64,000 nucleotides of DNA. Source: Andrena cerasifolii. Lineage: Eukaryota > Arthropoda > Insecta > Hymenoptera > Andrenidae. The translations under genes and the position numbers were made by a program. Shown piece after piece: positions 11,733-23,292 of this stretch. The notes under the pieces are model-generated. The model made no database searches. It saw nothing but the letters and a program-made list of their open reading frames with translations, and had not been told where the DNA came from. Each line of letters opens with the position of its first letter. Positions within the stretch are counted from its first letter, which is position 1. The stretch is taken from contig NC_135121.1 of the NCBI RefSeq assembly GCF_050908995.1, forward strand, positions 4,898,001 through 4,962,000, read 5' to 3'.

Positions 11733-12289
11733 CAGAGTTGGGCATTATTCGACTAAATTGTTCTTCGACTAACCTTCGAATAAAAATTTCAAATACAGTG
11801 AAGTTATTCGAGAATAACGAATAAATTTTTAGGTGACTAAATTTGTATTCTACATTTTTAGTCGACTAAATTTGTATTCGACTAAATTTGTTTTCTACTA
11901 AATTTTTAGTCGACTAAATTTGTATTCGACTAAATTTTGAGTCGACTAAATTTGTATTCGACTAAATTTTTAGTCGTTATTCGTTCCTCGTTATTCGTTA
12001 TTCGAAGGACCGCCGTGGCGACTAAGCGTCACGAATAAGTCGCTACGGCTCGAGTAGGTACACTCGAAAAGCGTTTCCCGTGCCTCATGATACCCCCCCC
12101 CCCTCTCTCTCGGCCCGGCCGGAGGCCTAGGGCCTCAGGGCCCGAGCCGGAGCGGCTCGGGTTCTGACCCCCGCTTATTCGTGTCGCTTAGTCGCCACGG
12201 CGGTCCTTCCAATAACGAATAACGACTAAAAATTTAGTACAATAAAAATTTAGTCGACTAAAAATTTATTCGACTAATGCCCATCTCTG
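11733..12289. mobile_element. hAT-like element with TTTAGTCGACTAAA tandem units
   Basis: The left end CAGAGTTGGGCATTATTCG and the inverted right end CAGAGATGGGCATTAGTCG bound the element. The flanks GTATGTGC (11725-11732) and CTAGGTGC (12290-12297) agree at 6 of 8. 11830-11975 holds imperfect tandem copies of a unit of about 32 bp built on TTTAGTCGACTAAATTTG. The centre (12090-12165) is strikingly GC-rich, with a C run and a palindromic GGCCCGGCC patch. The outer halves are inverted copies. It is non-coding. Confidence 0.75.
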
Positions 12290-13389
12290 CTAGGTGCTCG
12301 CCAAGAAATCTTTTTAAAAGCACCCTCCCTTTCGCCGAAAACATTAATATAACCCGGACAGCGCCGTGAACAATAAGCTCGTACTTTATAAATGATAAGG
12401 GTGCAAGGTAAACGTGCATTTTCATCGTGCAAAATTCTAAAACAAATTGGAACCACCAGCATAACAAAAGATAATATTGGAAACGTGTACAGTAGTATGC
12501 CAATTGCATAATTTGTAATTTATTCGCACAGAAAGAAAATGAATTTTCCATACATATCCTGATTAATGTCTTTGTAGTTGCGACCAGCCACTGTATACCT
12601 CTGTAGCCCAATAGTATTTTATTTCAGAAATTGTAGGAAAGTTCAATACGCGTAAAGGGGTATAACCATTAAGACAAAGAGAAGAGTCCTTTCTAAGGGG
12701 GATGGACTGCTAATGGATATCGATAACCTGAATTCTTCTGTAATAAATCGGTCGATGGTTCATGGGACGTGATGTACGGAGACTTTAAGGGCATCGGATG
12801 TTATTGGAATTTACTGGCCTGAAAATTGGTACGCGCTAAGCCCTCTGGAATTACGTGTTCCTTCCTGATCTTCCTTCCTTCCTTTCACAACCCCTTTCCC
12901 TGAGCAAACCTTCCATTCTACTACCATCGCAAAGTTCAACTTTACACTACTCATCTTACACCGAGGCATGTAGTCCGTCCGTTCGTCGGAACTATCCGTC
13001 TTTCCTTCCTGCTTGGTCTCCCTGCATGTACATACATGCATACATATATACGCTACATTTATACTTATACGATGGCAGACTTATCTTCACCGCCACAAAC
13101 GCTTTCTCTGATCTCCCCTTAGTTAAGTAAACCATTTCGAACAAACTCGATTTTATTAAGAAACAGTGGCTTCGGAGGCGACAAGAAAACGAAGCTTCCA
13201 ATATACGATCATTTTTTCTTACGCAATTTTCGAGGTTGAGTCTTTGCAAAAAATTAAACGAACAATGATTATTTTTTACACCACTGCTACTGTAAATAAT
13301 TATAAAATTCTGTGAAACCAAATTACCGAAGCATATTGTAGCAAAAAAGGAACAAATATAAAAGCCCGTACTAAATACTAAACGTTATA
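12290..13389. other. Intergenic region, nothing recognised
   Basis: Open frames of 60-117 codons occur on both strands without recognisable domains. 12850-13030 is a pyrimidine-rich CTTCCTTCC-type stretch. Confidence 0.4.
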
Positions 13390-13972
13390 CAGTAATCGCC
13401 CGTTATGAGTCCGTCTTTCCGCCCGTTGAGAGTCCGGCCACTATCCCCACCATTTCTTGGAAGCCTGCGGACGAGAGTGAGAGAACCGGATAACGAGCGA
13501 GAGGATACGAAGTTGCCGTCGGTTAGGAAAGAGAGAAAGCATTATACTTTGTCTCGCTCCGTCTTTCAGCTCGAGCTTGGGCTCGACCCGCGTGCGGGCC
13601 CCTCCAGCTGAAAGACGGAGCGAGACAAAGTATCGTGCTTTCTCTCTTTCGTACCCGACGACAACTTCGTTCGTTCTCCGGTTCTCTCACTCGCGCCACT
13701 GGCCGCGCGGAACCTGTGATGCCAGATCGGGGACGGGTTCCCTCGAGAATTTCCCCCACCTCGCGCACACTACGCCGGAGCGGCGCGTCCGTGAGCTCGG
13801 CGCTTCGGAGGCCAACTGACGGACACGCAGCTCCGGCGTAGTGTGCGCGAGGTGGGGGAAATTCTCGAGAGAACCCGTCCCCGATCTGGCATCACAGCGC
13901 GGAACCATGTCCGCAAGCCACTAAGAGTCCGCCGCCAGCCCTGTTCGACGGACTCTTAACGGGAGATTACTG
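13390..13972. mobile_element. pogo-like TA-flanked element carrying two hairpins
   Basis: The ends CAGTAATCGCCCGTTATGAG and, inverted, CAGTAATCTCCCGTTAAGAG match over about 24 bp with two differences. Both sides carry TA (13388-13389, 13973-13974). A CAGT start plus a TA target is typical of pogo/Tigger-like transposons. Inside are two separate long palindromes. Arms 13469-13569 and 13601-13692 share AAAGACGGAGCGAGACAAAG. Arms around 13718-13780 and 13828-13893 share CGGCGTAGTGTGCGCGAGG. All frames in 13405-13908 are mirror products of these arms. There is no transposase. Confidence 0.8.
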
Positions 13973-14005
13973 TACACTGATTATACTTTAAGAATATAAT
14001 GTATT

Positions 14006-15355
14006 CAGGGGTTGAAAACAATTATGATATCGGTTTCGGTTCTCAAAACAGTTATGAGAACCGAAATAATCTTGAAATAGTTACGAGTGAAAACGGTTCT
14101 GACCTATTATATCGGTTCCGTAACGGTTATATATCGGTTATGCAGTAAACTCTTGCTATGGGCTTGGCTCGCCACTACCATGCGTAAGTGCCTTTTAAAT
14201 TGTGATTAAATAATAAATCTGGGAAGAATAAATTGATTCTCAAAAGGAGTTTGAAATAATTTTTTATGTGAAGCGTGCCTTTAGTGTAATCAGTGGGAGT
14301 TCGAAAATCATAGGTAATAACGACAAAGGTTGATATCATTATTGATTATTATTTATTAATCCTCGTCGCTATTTACGTTAATTACTGCCGTTGTGTCACT
14401 TCCATCAAATATATTTGTTAATATATCGGACGGTATAACTATTTTGGATTTAAAACGCCCGTGTGATAAATAATAAATAATCGCAGCGACGTGCGAACAG
14501 CAACCCACTGTCCTGTTGCCATTCGCACAAACGCACGTATATCGTTGTATTGCCGTGTAGCTGATAGAATTTGGTATATATTCGATTTAACATTTGTACG
14601 TTTTGCGATTGATATGTCGCGAGTGGACTTTCATCCTTATAATGTTAGTGGTTTCCTTTAAGTACTCCGCGGTCAAACAATTTTCATTATTCATGAGTTC
14701 AGCAAGATAACGCACTGCTTGTGACAATTGGTATGTGCTTGTAAATAATATTCGGTATTTAAGTATTCGGGTTTTCGTCACAAAACCCCACCTATTTATA
14801 ATATATTGATCTTCATTAAATTATTTAACTATGTTCCACCATCTCGACTATCTTCAGGATTTTATATATAATAACTCGATAATAGAGCATTATTTTTAAT
14901 TGTTTTGGAGGTGGTCACTCAAAGGGTTGTTTCCATAAACCACCCCCAAAAAATTAATTTTTTTTTCTACCCTTAATACTTGATTTATAATTTTTAGAAA
15001 AATATATGAAGTGCAGTTAGTATGTAGCTATTTTTCGTTTTTTTTTTCATTTAAATATCTTAAGTAGTAACCGAGAAAAAAAATAATAACGATAAGGGCG
15101 TTTACTCCCGTATTATCCTTAAACAGGGGGGTAGCGATCTGAAACTTTACATAATGGTGTTTCAGGCAAGAAGCATTGTTTAAAAAATAACAACTCCAAA
15201 AATCGACATGAGGGCCGTTTGCCCATGCTTACCTTGCTAGACCCTTTCGGTTCCTTATAACAGTTATTCAGAATATCGGTTCTTCATAATTGTTTCAGTC
15301 AGAACCGATATATAACAGTTTGAAACAGTTATTCTCGGAACCGTTTCAACCCCTG
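14006..15355. mobile_element. 1.35-kb element with CAGGGGTTGAAA termini
   Basis: The left end CAGGGGTTGAAAACA and the inverted right end CAGGGGTTGAAACGG define it. The flanks AATGTATT (13998-14005) and AATATAAT (15356-15363) agree at 6 of 8, suggesting an 8-bp duplication. Both subterminal regions repeat ATCGGTTC and AACCGATA words. The interior holds a SWIM-type transposase remnant on the minus strand (14356-14840). The rest of the interior is AT-rich and non-coding. Confidence 0.7.
14356..14840 (-). pseudogene. C-terminal SWIM zinc-finger part of a DDE-type transposase
   Basis: Reading the minus strand gives INRWGFVTKTRILK, then TYQLSQAVRYLAELM, then KVHSRHINRKTYKC. An in-frame TAA (14587-14589) follows, then IEYIPNSIS and CVCANGNRTVGCCSHVAAI, ending at a natural-looking stop (14356-14358). 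C-x-C...C-x-H with the following VAAIIYYLS is the SWIM zinc-finger pattern. The order TYQL..A..Y, short spacer, SR, I-EY, SWIM is what I remember from the C-termini of arthropod DDE transposase-like proteins. Stops upstream of 14820 and the absence of a catalytic domain show it is a remnant. It lies inside the 14006-15355 element and presumably derives from its autonomous parent. Confidence 0.75.
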
Positions 15356-15363
15356 AATATAAT

Positions 15364-16289
15364 ATATTTCAGTAACGTTTCCATAAACAACAGTGGATTC
15401 AACTGAATATTAGGTTCAATTGATCTGAGGAGATGTACATTATTTAACAATAAGTACAACTTTATTACAAGTGTGAATACTCGGCAAGAATCATTCCTTA
15501 AATTTTCTCCCACCTATATTCGAACACCTGTTATACTTATATTGAGTATAAGCCTTAAGATTTATTAACATAAAAATTTTGTTACAAGACAACGGCTTAA
15601 TGAAGATTTTCCGTTTTTGTATTACATTTACATAGTATTATGAACTACTTAAACAAAAAGTTTCAGTTAAAAAACTATTGTTTTTTGCAAGTTATGCATA
15701 CATATACGAAACTCTCTCGATTTTAGACGGCTACGCGGTGACGCTGAAAAAAAGCTGTATGTCTTGTCTAAAATCAAAAACAGTAAATGTTTTTTTATAA
15801 AATATGTTAATAGCTATCGATCTACGGCGCCGATTTTGAAAATTTTGAAAAATAAAAAAATGGTGAGATCATAGATAAAGTTAGATTTTTCTAACAGAAA
15901 AGTCCACGTTTTTTTATAAATAATAAATGAGGACTCGAAATAAAAAAAAGACGTCGTAGATCGATGTGGAATCTTATTACAATTCTGCATGCAAAAGGGG
16001 AAGTGAATTGGTTGAATGTAGCGTGAATTTTTAGGGCCACCCTAATGAAAAATGTAGGTAGTTCCATTGCGTTCGGTTGACCCGCCGTGCCGCGCCTCCC
16101 CGTGCTACCTGGGTTGTTCCACTCAAGTGCCTATAACCTCGTCAATCTTCCGAATTTTTACATGAACATATGTAACAGAAATCCGATTTTTGACACTTTC
16201 AAACGGTTATACCCCCTTAAGAGAAATATTCATTCTCATTAAATAATAATTGTTATTATTGGCTTTAATTTTCTAGTAGTATTAGAATT
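15364..16289. other. AT-rich intergenic region with repeat-like pieces
   Basis: A short inverted pair (ATCGATCTACGGCG near 15815, CGTCGTAGATCGATG near 15952) is visible. 16100-16216 resembles 36945-37086 (GTGCCTATAACCTCG) and ends GGTTATACCCCC at TTAA (16217-16220), so it may be a degraded TTAA-type end. No gene is seen. Confidence 0.4.
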
Positions 16290-16617
16290 TTGGAGTAACT
16301 CGAAATCGATCGAGTAGCTCGAAGGTTCAAATTCTCCACTTGAAATCAAAGTAGCTGATATGCCAGCAAGCCGTTGAAATATTCAAGCCACTCAGATCAT
16401 AAAAAAATCGAATTTTATCAAGCTTGTTCGATTATTCAAGCTATTACTTAGATAATCGAGTACTTGGCTCGGTTTGAAAAAAACGAGTTTTACTCGGTTT
16501 AAATTTCAAGTATTTGGCAGTTCTAGTGGTATCTACCTACCGGGAATGGTGCGACCTGGCACAGTGCCACAGTAATATGTGTACCCCTACACAAACACAG
16601 TATGACGTTTAAGAGTA

Positions 16618-17464
16618 GGGGAGACCGGGGCAAAGTGAACCTGGGGGTAAAATGAGCTTTCTTAATTTATTCTTTAACGATAGAATATATTTACAAATTT
16701 TGGTGACGTAATAAATGTGTGTAATACCACAATGATTATTATGCACATTCAGATATCGAAAAATGGAAATTAAAAAATTAAAAATGAAGTTTTAGAGACT
16801 TCCAATTGCTTTTCTTTTCAATTTAGCTTTTTGGATAAATGAGTCTTAAATGTGTTATTTTAACTCCAAAATTTGTATGTGTGTTTATAACAAGCTCATA
16901 AACATACATGTACACGCGTTTGAGAAAACATTAATCCTAACATTATTAAATAATTAATTTTCAACTGGGTACATATTCGGGGTAAAGTGAGCTGCAAATG
17001 GCTGCTAAGAACCAATGCGCAAATGATGTGCGCAATATCCTAACCTGTCAGCTGGCTAGCAAACCATGCGGCGTGGTGGAACAGAAACTAACCTAAAAAA
17101 AAAAGAAAAATCTGCCACAGCTTTTGACAACTACGGTGCAAAAAAGCCAGAAGCTGCCGTGCTACACATGTCATTCCAGCGCATGGGGTTAATATTTACC
17201 TATATCCTTAATTAAAGTTCTTATTTTATTGCACTTCACTTTACCCCGGATAGGAGTTCACTTTACCCCATGTATGCCTCTTGCATCATTTCTTTCAAGT
17301 TGAATTTTAATATACTCTAAGTTTATTTTAAGTATTGCTATTCGTTATTTATCAATAGTAATGTTTTAATTATATTATAAATCTATTTCCAAACATTTTT
17401 ATTGGAAGGGAAAAATTGTGTTTGACTTCAAACTTTTTCCACCCCACTTTGCCCCGGTCTCCCC
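16618..17464. mobile_element. TA-flanked element, TIR GGGGAGACCGGGGCAAAGTG
   Basis: Both termini read GGGGAGACCGGGGCAAAGTG (one inverted) and are flanked by TA (16616-16617, 17465-17466). The element is 847 bp and AT-rich. It repeats the subterminal word CACTTTACCCC internally (near 16980 inverted, 17228 and 17257). A truncated copy lies at 5440-5787. The TA target points to a Tc1/mariner-like integration mode, but no transposase is present and the family is not named here. Confidence 0.85.
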
Positions 17465-17479
17465 TACCCTCCGGTCAAA

Positions 17480-18112
17480 ACGCTTGAAAAATACGCGATT
17501 TTCAAGAATTAAAAAAGAAACAAACTGAACAACATACAGTGGAGAAATGATTGTTTAAATTTTATCAATTTTTGCATTAGATAAACAGCATTCATTGTAC
17601 CACTGTAAAAAGTAGAGCTCCTGACGTGCGTCATCAGAACTCGTGACAGGATCCTCTGAAATGGAAAAACTGAAAATATTCTTAAAATATATGTGAATGG
17701 TTATCTCCTTATCAGTCTTCATCGCAAACCAACAATCCAGCGATTTTTAACACATGTTTAAACACAATGTTGCAAAAAAGCAGGTTTTCTACGCATATAT
17801 CTGTCTATAAAAAAAATTTGGGTGCTCCAAAATTACTCTTTGTGTATAAGCCGATAGCGATTCTAAATATGAATAGAACGTCGTAAGAATTTTTGAAATC
17901 GGTCCATAATTAAGCTTTTTACAGTGGCGACCGTCGGGAGGTCTAATTCCTACACTGGTACAATGAATGCTACATATCTAATGCGAAAATTGATAAAATT
18001 CAAACAATAAGTTTTTTCTGTTCTTCAAATGTGTAGTAATAAAGTCCAAAAAAACTGTTGTTCCCTTTCGTTTTTTTAATTCATGAAAGTCACGTATTTT
18101 TCAAAAACAAGA
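17480..18112. repeat. Foldback element with ~130-bp arms
   Basis: The left arm (about 17480-17620) and the inverted right arm (about 17935-18112) share TTGAAAAATACG, TTTATCAATTTT and GCATTCATTGTACCA in the same order. It begins 15 bp after the TA element ends, so the two are adjacent or one inserted beside the other. No target duplication was fixed. Confidence 0.65.
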
Positions 18113-18412
18113 ATATGTTTATAATTTTCGCGTTGCCGAGATAACTCTTCGAACCGAAAATAAATTCTCTCAGAATGGCCAATCCTGTTTGATCAAAATG
18201 AGAGAAGAACCAACTTCGAGTTGTGTATAGTTCCGGAGATATAAATTCATTTACTGTTTGCAAAAATGGCAAACTTTAATGGCCTGCGTTCTTGAAACAA
18301 ATTCGAAACTAGCTCCCCTAATTTCACATGGACTATATCATGTTACAGTTTCGTCGCAATCCCAGACGTCGACTGCAAACTGTCATCAACTCGGCGTGGA
18401 ATGACCCATAAG
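18113..18412. repeat. Possible repeat fragment ending GTGGAATGACCCA
   Basis: The end GGCGTGGAATGACCCATAA resembles GCGTGGAATGACCCAG at 34741-34757. Both follow AT-rich sequence with no other clear similarity, so this is a shared terminus at best. Confidence 0.35.
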
Positions 18413-19210
18413 AGAAATTGGATTTCTCGTGAAGGTATCTCAAGGTATCTTTTATTCGTGGAGCGTTTACTACTGATAGGTATTCAAATTCTGAAATTGG
18501 TCAAAGTCATATCCTATTTCTAGTTTTACAGCCAAATCTTCAGATACGTTCCAAAATTAGCTGGGGAAAATATCCTTAAACGTATCCGCGAAACATATCA
18601 CTGTTTATTACAAATACTTATTACTTTTTACCATTTTCGAATACTGAATCTGTCGTATTTTATGAGAATCCTTATCTCCTTATATGTACGTACAATGTGT
18701 AGCAATTTTGCCACGTATATCATTTACTGATACCATTTAACTACTTTCATGAACTAAGACTATATGTATAATGTAAGCGTGTACATAAGTCTAGCTTACT
18801 TAGTTTTTATAGAACGAGTAACGTTCGGTACGGATGAAAGTGGAAAATTTATTTCAAACTGACAGAGATAAAGCTACGACCTTGTTCACATTTCACATAG
18901 ATACGTGCCGACCATCAAGCCTGAGAAGTAATTCAAGGTATTCCAGGTCGTTTTTTCTCTATGCTCCTTTTTCTGAGAATTTCGCATCAAGAGCTTCCAT
19001 GAAATGTAATGAATCGCCTGAATGGGAGAAAAAAGGATGCGTAACATCAATTCATTTTGACATATTTAATGCATTTCTGAGGATTTCGAGCATACTAGAA
19101 TGTATTGACAATAAGCAGTAAATTCGCAGGCATTTGTTAGCTTTGAAAATTGCAGTAAATCTCGCTATATCGACTTACCGATACTAAAATTTTGCCGAGG
19201 TAATATCTCT
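18413..19210. other. Intergenic region, nothing recognised
   Basis: AT-rich. One plus-strand frame of 95 codons (18834-19121) has no recognisable domain and no supporting splice context. Confidence 0.4.
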
Positions 19211-19540
19211 CTTACAAGGGAAAATCCCGAAACCGAAATTTCAAAAAATTCTGAAACTTTGCGAATATGTAGGGGATTTCCTCCTGATTACAACGCAATT
19301 TTTGTTTGCTGCCAAAATTTACTCAAAAGGGGTGAAATGAACCCCTCAAAATGCGGTTACTTTCCCATTTTGTGTTATCACTCGCGAACCGTAAGAGATA
19401 GAAAAAAAGTTTGACGACAAAAGTTACTTGTTTTAATTAGATCTATCGTTTGTTAAAAAATTATTTTACAGGTCATGAGTCATAACACAAAATCGGGAAA
19501 TAACCGGATTTTCAGGGATCAATTACACCCCCTCGTAATC
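19211..19540. repeat. Truncated copy of the 8792-9233 foldback
   Basis: It starts TTACAAGGGAAAATCCCG and follows the first copy closely through GGGGATTTCCTCCTGATTAC and the AT-rich centre. The right arm is cut after about 19540. The two copies differ by scattered substitutions, so neither is recent. Confidence 0.8.
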
Positions 19541-19668
19541 GTAATCATGAAATAGAACCAAAATTAAACAATAATAACTAACATTTCGATATACACAATG
19601 CAGCGGCGTTACTGTGAGAGAAGAAAGAGTATTTCTCATCCACCTTGCTGGTGGAGGAATCTGAGTCG

Positions 19669-19737
19669 CGAGCTCTAACGAATAAATACTGTAAATGGAT
19701 GTATACAGTTTTTATTCGTTAAGAGCTCGCGGCTCAG
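19669..19737. repeat. Short perfect-ish hairpin
   Basis: GAGTCGCGAGCTCTAACGAA is mirrored by TTCGTTAAGAGCTCGCGGCT around a loop containing CTGTAAATGG. The palindrome is about 30 bp per arm. It could be a tiny foldback; its flanks gave no clear duplication. Confidence 0.6.
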
Positions 19738-20274
19738 GACCGACAGTGCGCTTATGATACAGTATACATATAGCGGACACATTTCTGAACGCAGCGGAAG
19801 GCTCCTACTTTTCCGTGGAAGGGAGCGAGTCAAAGGGGCTAAAAGCGCATAAGAAACGATACGACATAGACGAAGTATGATACTTCATCTCTTCGTTTTC
19901 AACTACCTGATACGTACTCTGTCCTTTGAGTGCAAGCCTATGCGAAAAAGTATCCGCATATCCCCTGATAGCATGTCTCGCATCTCATAGTAGCTGCAAA
20001 AGGTACGGCGAGGTCGTATATTAAACCATCCAGCGACGCACCGACTGATGCCTCTGACTGAGGCTTCAGGTCGTTATCTCCTCATATTTCTGCTAATTTT
20101 GTGTGTGTCGACTCTCGAAGCATGATTAACACTCCGTTCGCGTGGCTAACGATTTGTAACCAAGGAGGTAAAACATAATAATATAAATATTATAGTACCT
20201 CCGCATAAAGATATTATAATAAATAAAAACAAATTATAAAAAATCTTACAGCGGGCACTAAGTTGTATGGGTAG

Positions 20275-21217
20275 TAGGGCGGAGCGATACTATATAGGCG
20301 AAAATTTAAATTTGAGTTTTCAGTTGGCCTGGGTGCAGGATAGTTGTCTTTTGATTGACCAAACATAAATGTAAAAATTTTTTGGAAAAATATTCATGTG
20401 TGCAGGTTCCTTTTTCTCCTAAAAATGATCATATAATCGTATAATCGTATAATCGTATAATCGTATAATCGCATAATCGCATAATCGTATAATCGTATAA
20501 TCGTATAATCGTGTATTCGTATAATCGTATAATCGTATAATCGTATAATCGTATAATCGTATAATCGTATAATCGTATAATCGTATAATCGTATAATCGT
20601 ATAATCGTATAATCGTATAATCGTATAATCGTATAATCGTATAATAGTATAATCGTATAATCGTATAATCGTATAATCGTATAACCGTATAATCGTATAA
20701 TCGTATAATCGTATAATCGTATAATCGTATAATCGTATAATCGTATAATCGTATAATCGTATAACCGTATAATCGTATAATCGTATAATCGTATAATCGT
20801 ATAATCGTATAACCGTATAATGGTATAACCGTATACTCGTATAATCGTATAATCGTATAATCGTAAAACCGTATAATCGTATAACCGTATAATCGTATAA
20901 TCGTATAATCGTATAATCGTATAACCGTATTACCGTATAACCGTATAACCGTATAACCGTATAACCGTATAACCGTATAATCGTATAATCGTATAATCGT
21001 ATAATCGTATAATCGTATAATCGTATAATCGTATAATCGTATAATCGTATAATCGTATAATCGTATAATCATATAATCATTTTTAGGAGAAAAAGGAACC
21101 TGCAGACATGAATATTTTCCCCAAATGTTTTTACAGTTATGTTTGGTTAATCAAAAGGCAACTATCCCGCACCCAGGCCAACTGAAAATTCAAATTTAAT
21201 GTTTCCGCTCCGCCCTA
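20275..21217. mobile_element. Ac-like hAT element with an 8-bp satellite core
   Basis: The termini TAGGGCGGAGCG and its complement are followed by inverted arms of about 150 bp that stay alike up to the core (CAGTTGGCCTGGGTGC and GGTTCCTTTTTCTCCT are shared). The flanks 20267-20274 and 21218-21225 are both ATGGGTAG, a perfect 8-bp duplication. The core (about 20425-21083) is roughly 80 head-to-tail copies of TATAATCG with minor variants (TATAACCG). The TAGGG start recalls the plant Activator end. The 217-codon minus frame (20419-21072) is this satellite translated as an IRLYDYTI-type repeat, and is not a gene. Confidence 0.9.
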
Positions 21218-21250
21218 ATGGGTAGGTATACAATGGTATCAATTTATATA

Positions 21251-21314
21251 GTGTACCCAGCAAGCGCTTATACTTTCCGTCATCAAATGTTATGGTGACA
21301 GATGGCAGATCCCA
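21251..21314. repeat. 64-bp block shared with 60352-60415
   Basis: Both blocks start GTGTACCCA and end CAGATCCCA, sharing CTACTTTCCG-type and GATGACGGATG-type words with about a fifth of positions different. This is probably a fragment of one dispersed repeat. Confidence 0.55.
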
Positions 21315-22008
21315 AAACAGGCGAAAATAAGACGGGTGCACTACAGCGTAGATTTAGTTGAAATTCAAAGACAATTTTTTCGAAAACGAAGTCGTTATCG
21401 CAATTTCGCCAATCTTGGTCTTCGTCTTACTTTCACCTGTATACTCACCTCCTAAAGTTTTGACTATCAGTAATCCATAACTCGAAAACTAAGGTATATA
21501 GGACATACGTTCATGTGACTCTTTTATTTATGTTTGTGTGTAGATTTACCCCCTGAAGTATGTATTGACATGCATTTATGAATCACTCTGTATATATATA
21601 TATGACAATGCTTTTTTAAATATGATCATACAGAATGCGTCAGAAATAATGACCTAATTATAAATAAGAACAACATTTAAGTGAAAGTAAATATTAACAG
21701 TTTGCGTGAGGTCAGCTTGTTTTCACCCTAAAGTATCCCTATCGTGTGCACGGTTTTCGTGTTTTTAAGTCGATATTTTTTGGAAACTGTCGATAGTATT
21801 GTGCGGGGGTCTCCGAATGTTTGCTTTGAAAACAAACAAAACTCGAAGTTCGCTTTGTATGCTTTGTAGAAAACTTTCCCAGTAGACGCGATCGCTCGGA
21901 AAGGTTTCACCGCCTTGAAGGGGCATGTTTCAAACCCTTGCGACACTCAAAGTATTCATTTCAGCACATTAGATTTTGCTGTTGCGCTTACATTCTTACC
22001 ATACTGAT
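21315..22008. other. Intergenic region, nothing firm
   Basis: 21330-21440 shares the words GACAATTTTTTCGAAAACGAAG and ATAAGACG with 30985-31140 loosely, so it may be old repeat. The minus frame 21728-21946 (72 codons) is unrecognised. Confidence 0.35.
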
Positions 22009-22530
22009 TCACTTTTTGTGTACAACGTCTCTCAGATGGCCACCATCATCCTGAATTCATAAATGCATAGGAATTGGGAGGCCGTGTGTGACTCCTCTAA
22101 TTGTAAGTGTTTATTTTAAAATTCTGGCAATTTTCATTGTATACTTCACTGCATTTGCACGACAAGACACCTACTGTACACTTTACTGTTCAATATAACT
22201 CCATACGAGAAGAATTAAACGTTGTTAAGTTAGGCTGTTGACCGGCAAGGTTGGTTTTTAAGTTAATATGCCTTGAAACTGATGATAAAATTGTAGGAAC
22301 ACCTCCTTTTCTCGATCACCGAAACCCTGTACACTTGGCAAATCGTAGGGATGAAAATTCAGGTCACTTGGCAGGATTCGCCATACACTCCAGTTAGATA
22401 TGCCTAACGCTAGACCGTGCTTCCGTACAGATCGCTTGGACGCGCTGCGGATGCTACCGCACGGGCAATATTCTCGGGCTTGCGAACCAAGGGCGGCCGA
22501 TTGGGTGGCTTTTTACACGTGACAAAGCCT
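22009..22530 (-). pseudogene. mariner/Tc1-like transposase remnant (HTH region)
   Basis: The minus strand from 22502 to 22263 reads NRPPLVRKPENIARAVA, then shifts frame near 22450 to KRSVRKHGLALGIS, WSVWRILPSDLNFHPYDL and DREKEVFLQFYHQF before a stop. PENI.R, S.RKH...LG.S, S..RIL..DL.FHPY and DRE is the helix-turn-helix DNA-binding segment typical of mariner-related transposases in insects. No DDE catalytic part is seen. A short frame near 22057-22012 (GGHLRDVVHKK, stop) could be the C-terminus after an internal deletion, which is speculative. Confidence 0.7.
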
Positions 22531-23161
22531 TCTTCACGCCACTACCATACACAGAGACGAATTGCACTTGGAAATGAGGTTTCCTATTGATTCAATTCAC
22601 AGCGAAATTCACTCCGAGTCTCTGTAATGGACTCCGCCTGAATAAAAACTTCTACCGCACACGCACATTCTCTAGTTTCCAAACGTTTGATGCTGATTCA
22701 TTTCTAAAATCACTGCTTCGTCAAAAATACTTGTATTTAGTCACACCACCCAGAGAATTTTCTATCAAATTTTTTTTAAATGCTTTACAATTTAGAATAG
22801 CACCAGAGACCAAAAATATCAGTTATTCTAAAGATTTTGTTGAAAAACATCATTGAGAAAAAGTTAATTTTTATTCAAATGGAAGGCAGTTATCGTTAAA
22901 TCTCACAGAACTTTTTAAAGAAATGAAGTGAGTAAGAAATATTAATTTTTAACTGTTATGCTTATGAACAACTATGAAAAATGACTAAAACTTTATTGGT
23001 TACTGGTAGGGTATACCGGGGGCGTTTGAACACGTTAAATATCTCAAAACATATGATAGATATTAACAGGATTTTTAGATATATAATAAAGAATGACATT
23101 TGGAATACACACATCCATGTCCTAGCAGCATAGATACATAATAGACATGTATAGTCATAGT
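22531..23161. other. AT-rich intergenic region, nothing recognised
   Basis: Contains a plus frame of 89 codons (22587-22856) without a recognisable domain. Confidence 0.4.
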
Positions 23162-23292
23162 TCGGAGGGATTCGGCTGCACTGAAGGAGAGGGAAATACC
23201 TAACATGAACTGCGCCTACGTCAGTCACGCACACATTACCACCACTCCTGTAGGCGTTTCCCCCTCCATTAGTGTAGCTGAATCCCTCCGAA
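23162..23292. repeat. Short foldback, CGGAGGGATTC termini
   Basis: The left arm GTTCGGAGGGATTCGGCTGC is mirrored by the right arm (inverted GTTCGGAGGGATTCAGCTAC), and both continue for about 40 bp. A related fragment is at 9262-9350. The element is about 130 bp and non-coding. No clear target duplication. Confidence 0.7.

Noticed and set aside
13405..13908. Cluster of Arg/Ser-rich frames on both strands
   Set aside because: They arise from the GC-rich hairpins of the pogo-like element and mirror each other.
20419..21072. 217-codon minus-strand open frame
   Set aside because: It is the TATAATCG satellite translated into an IRLYDYTI-type repeat inside a hAT element; not a protein gene.
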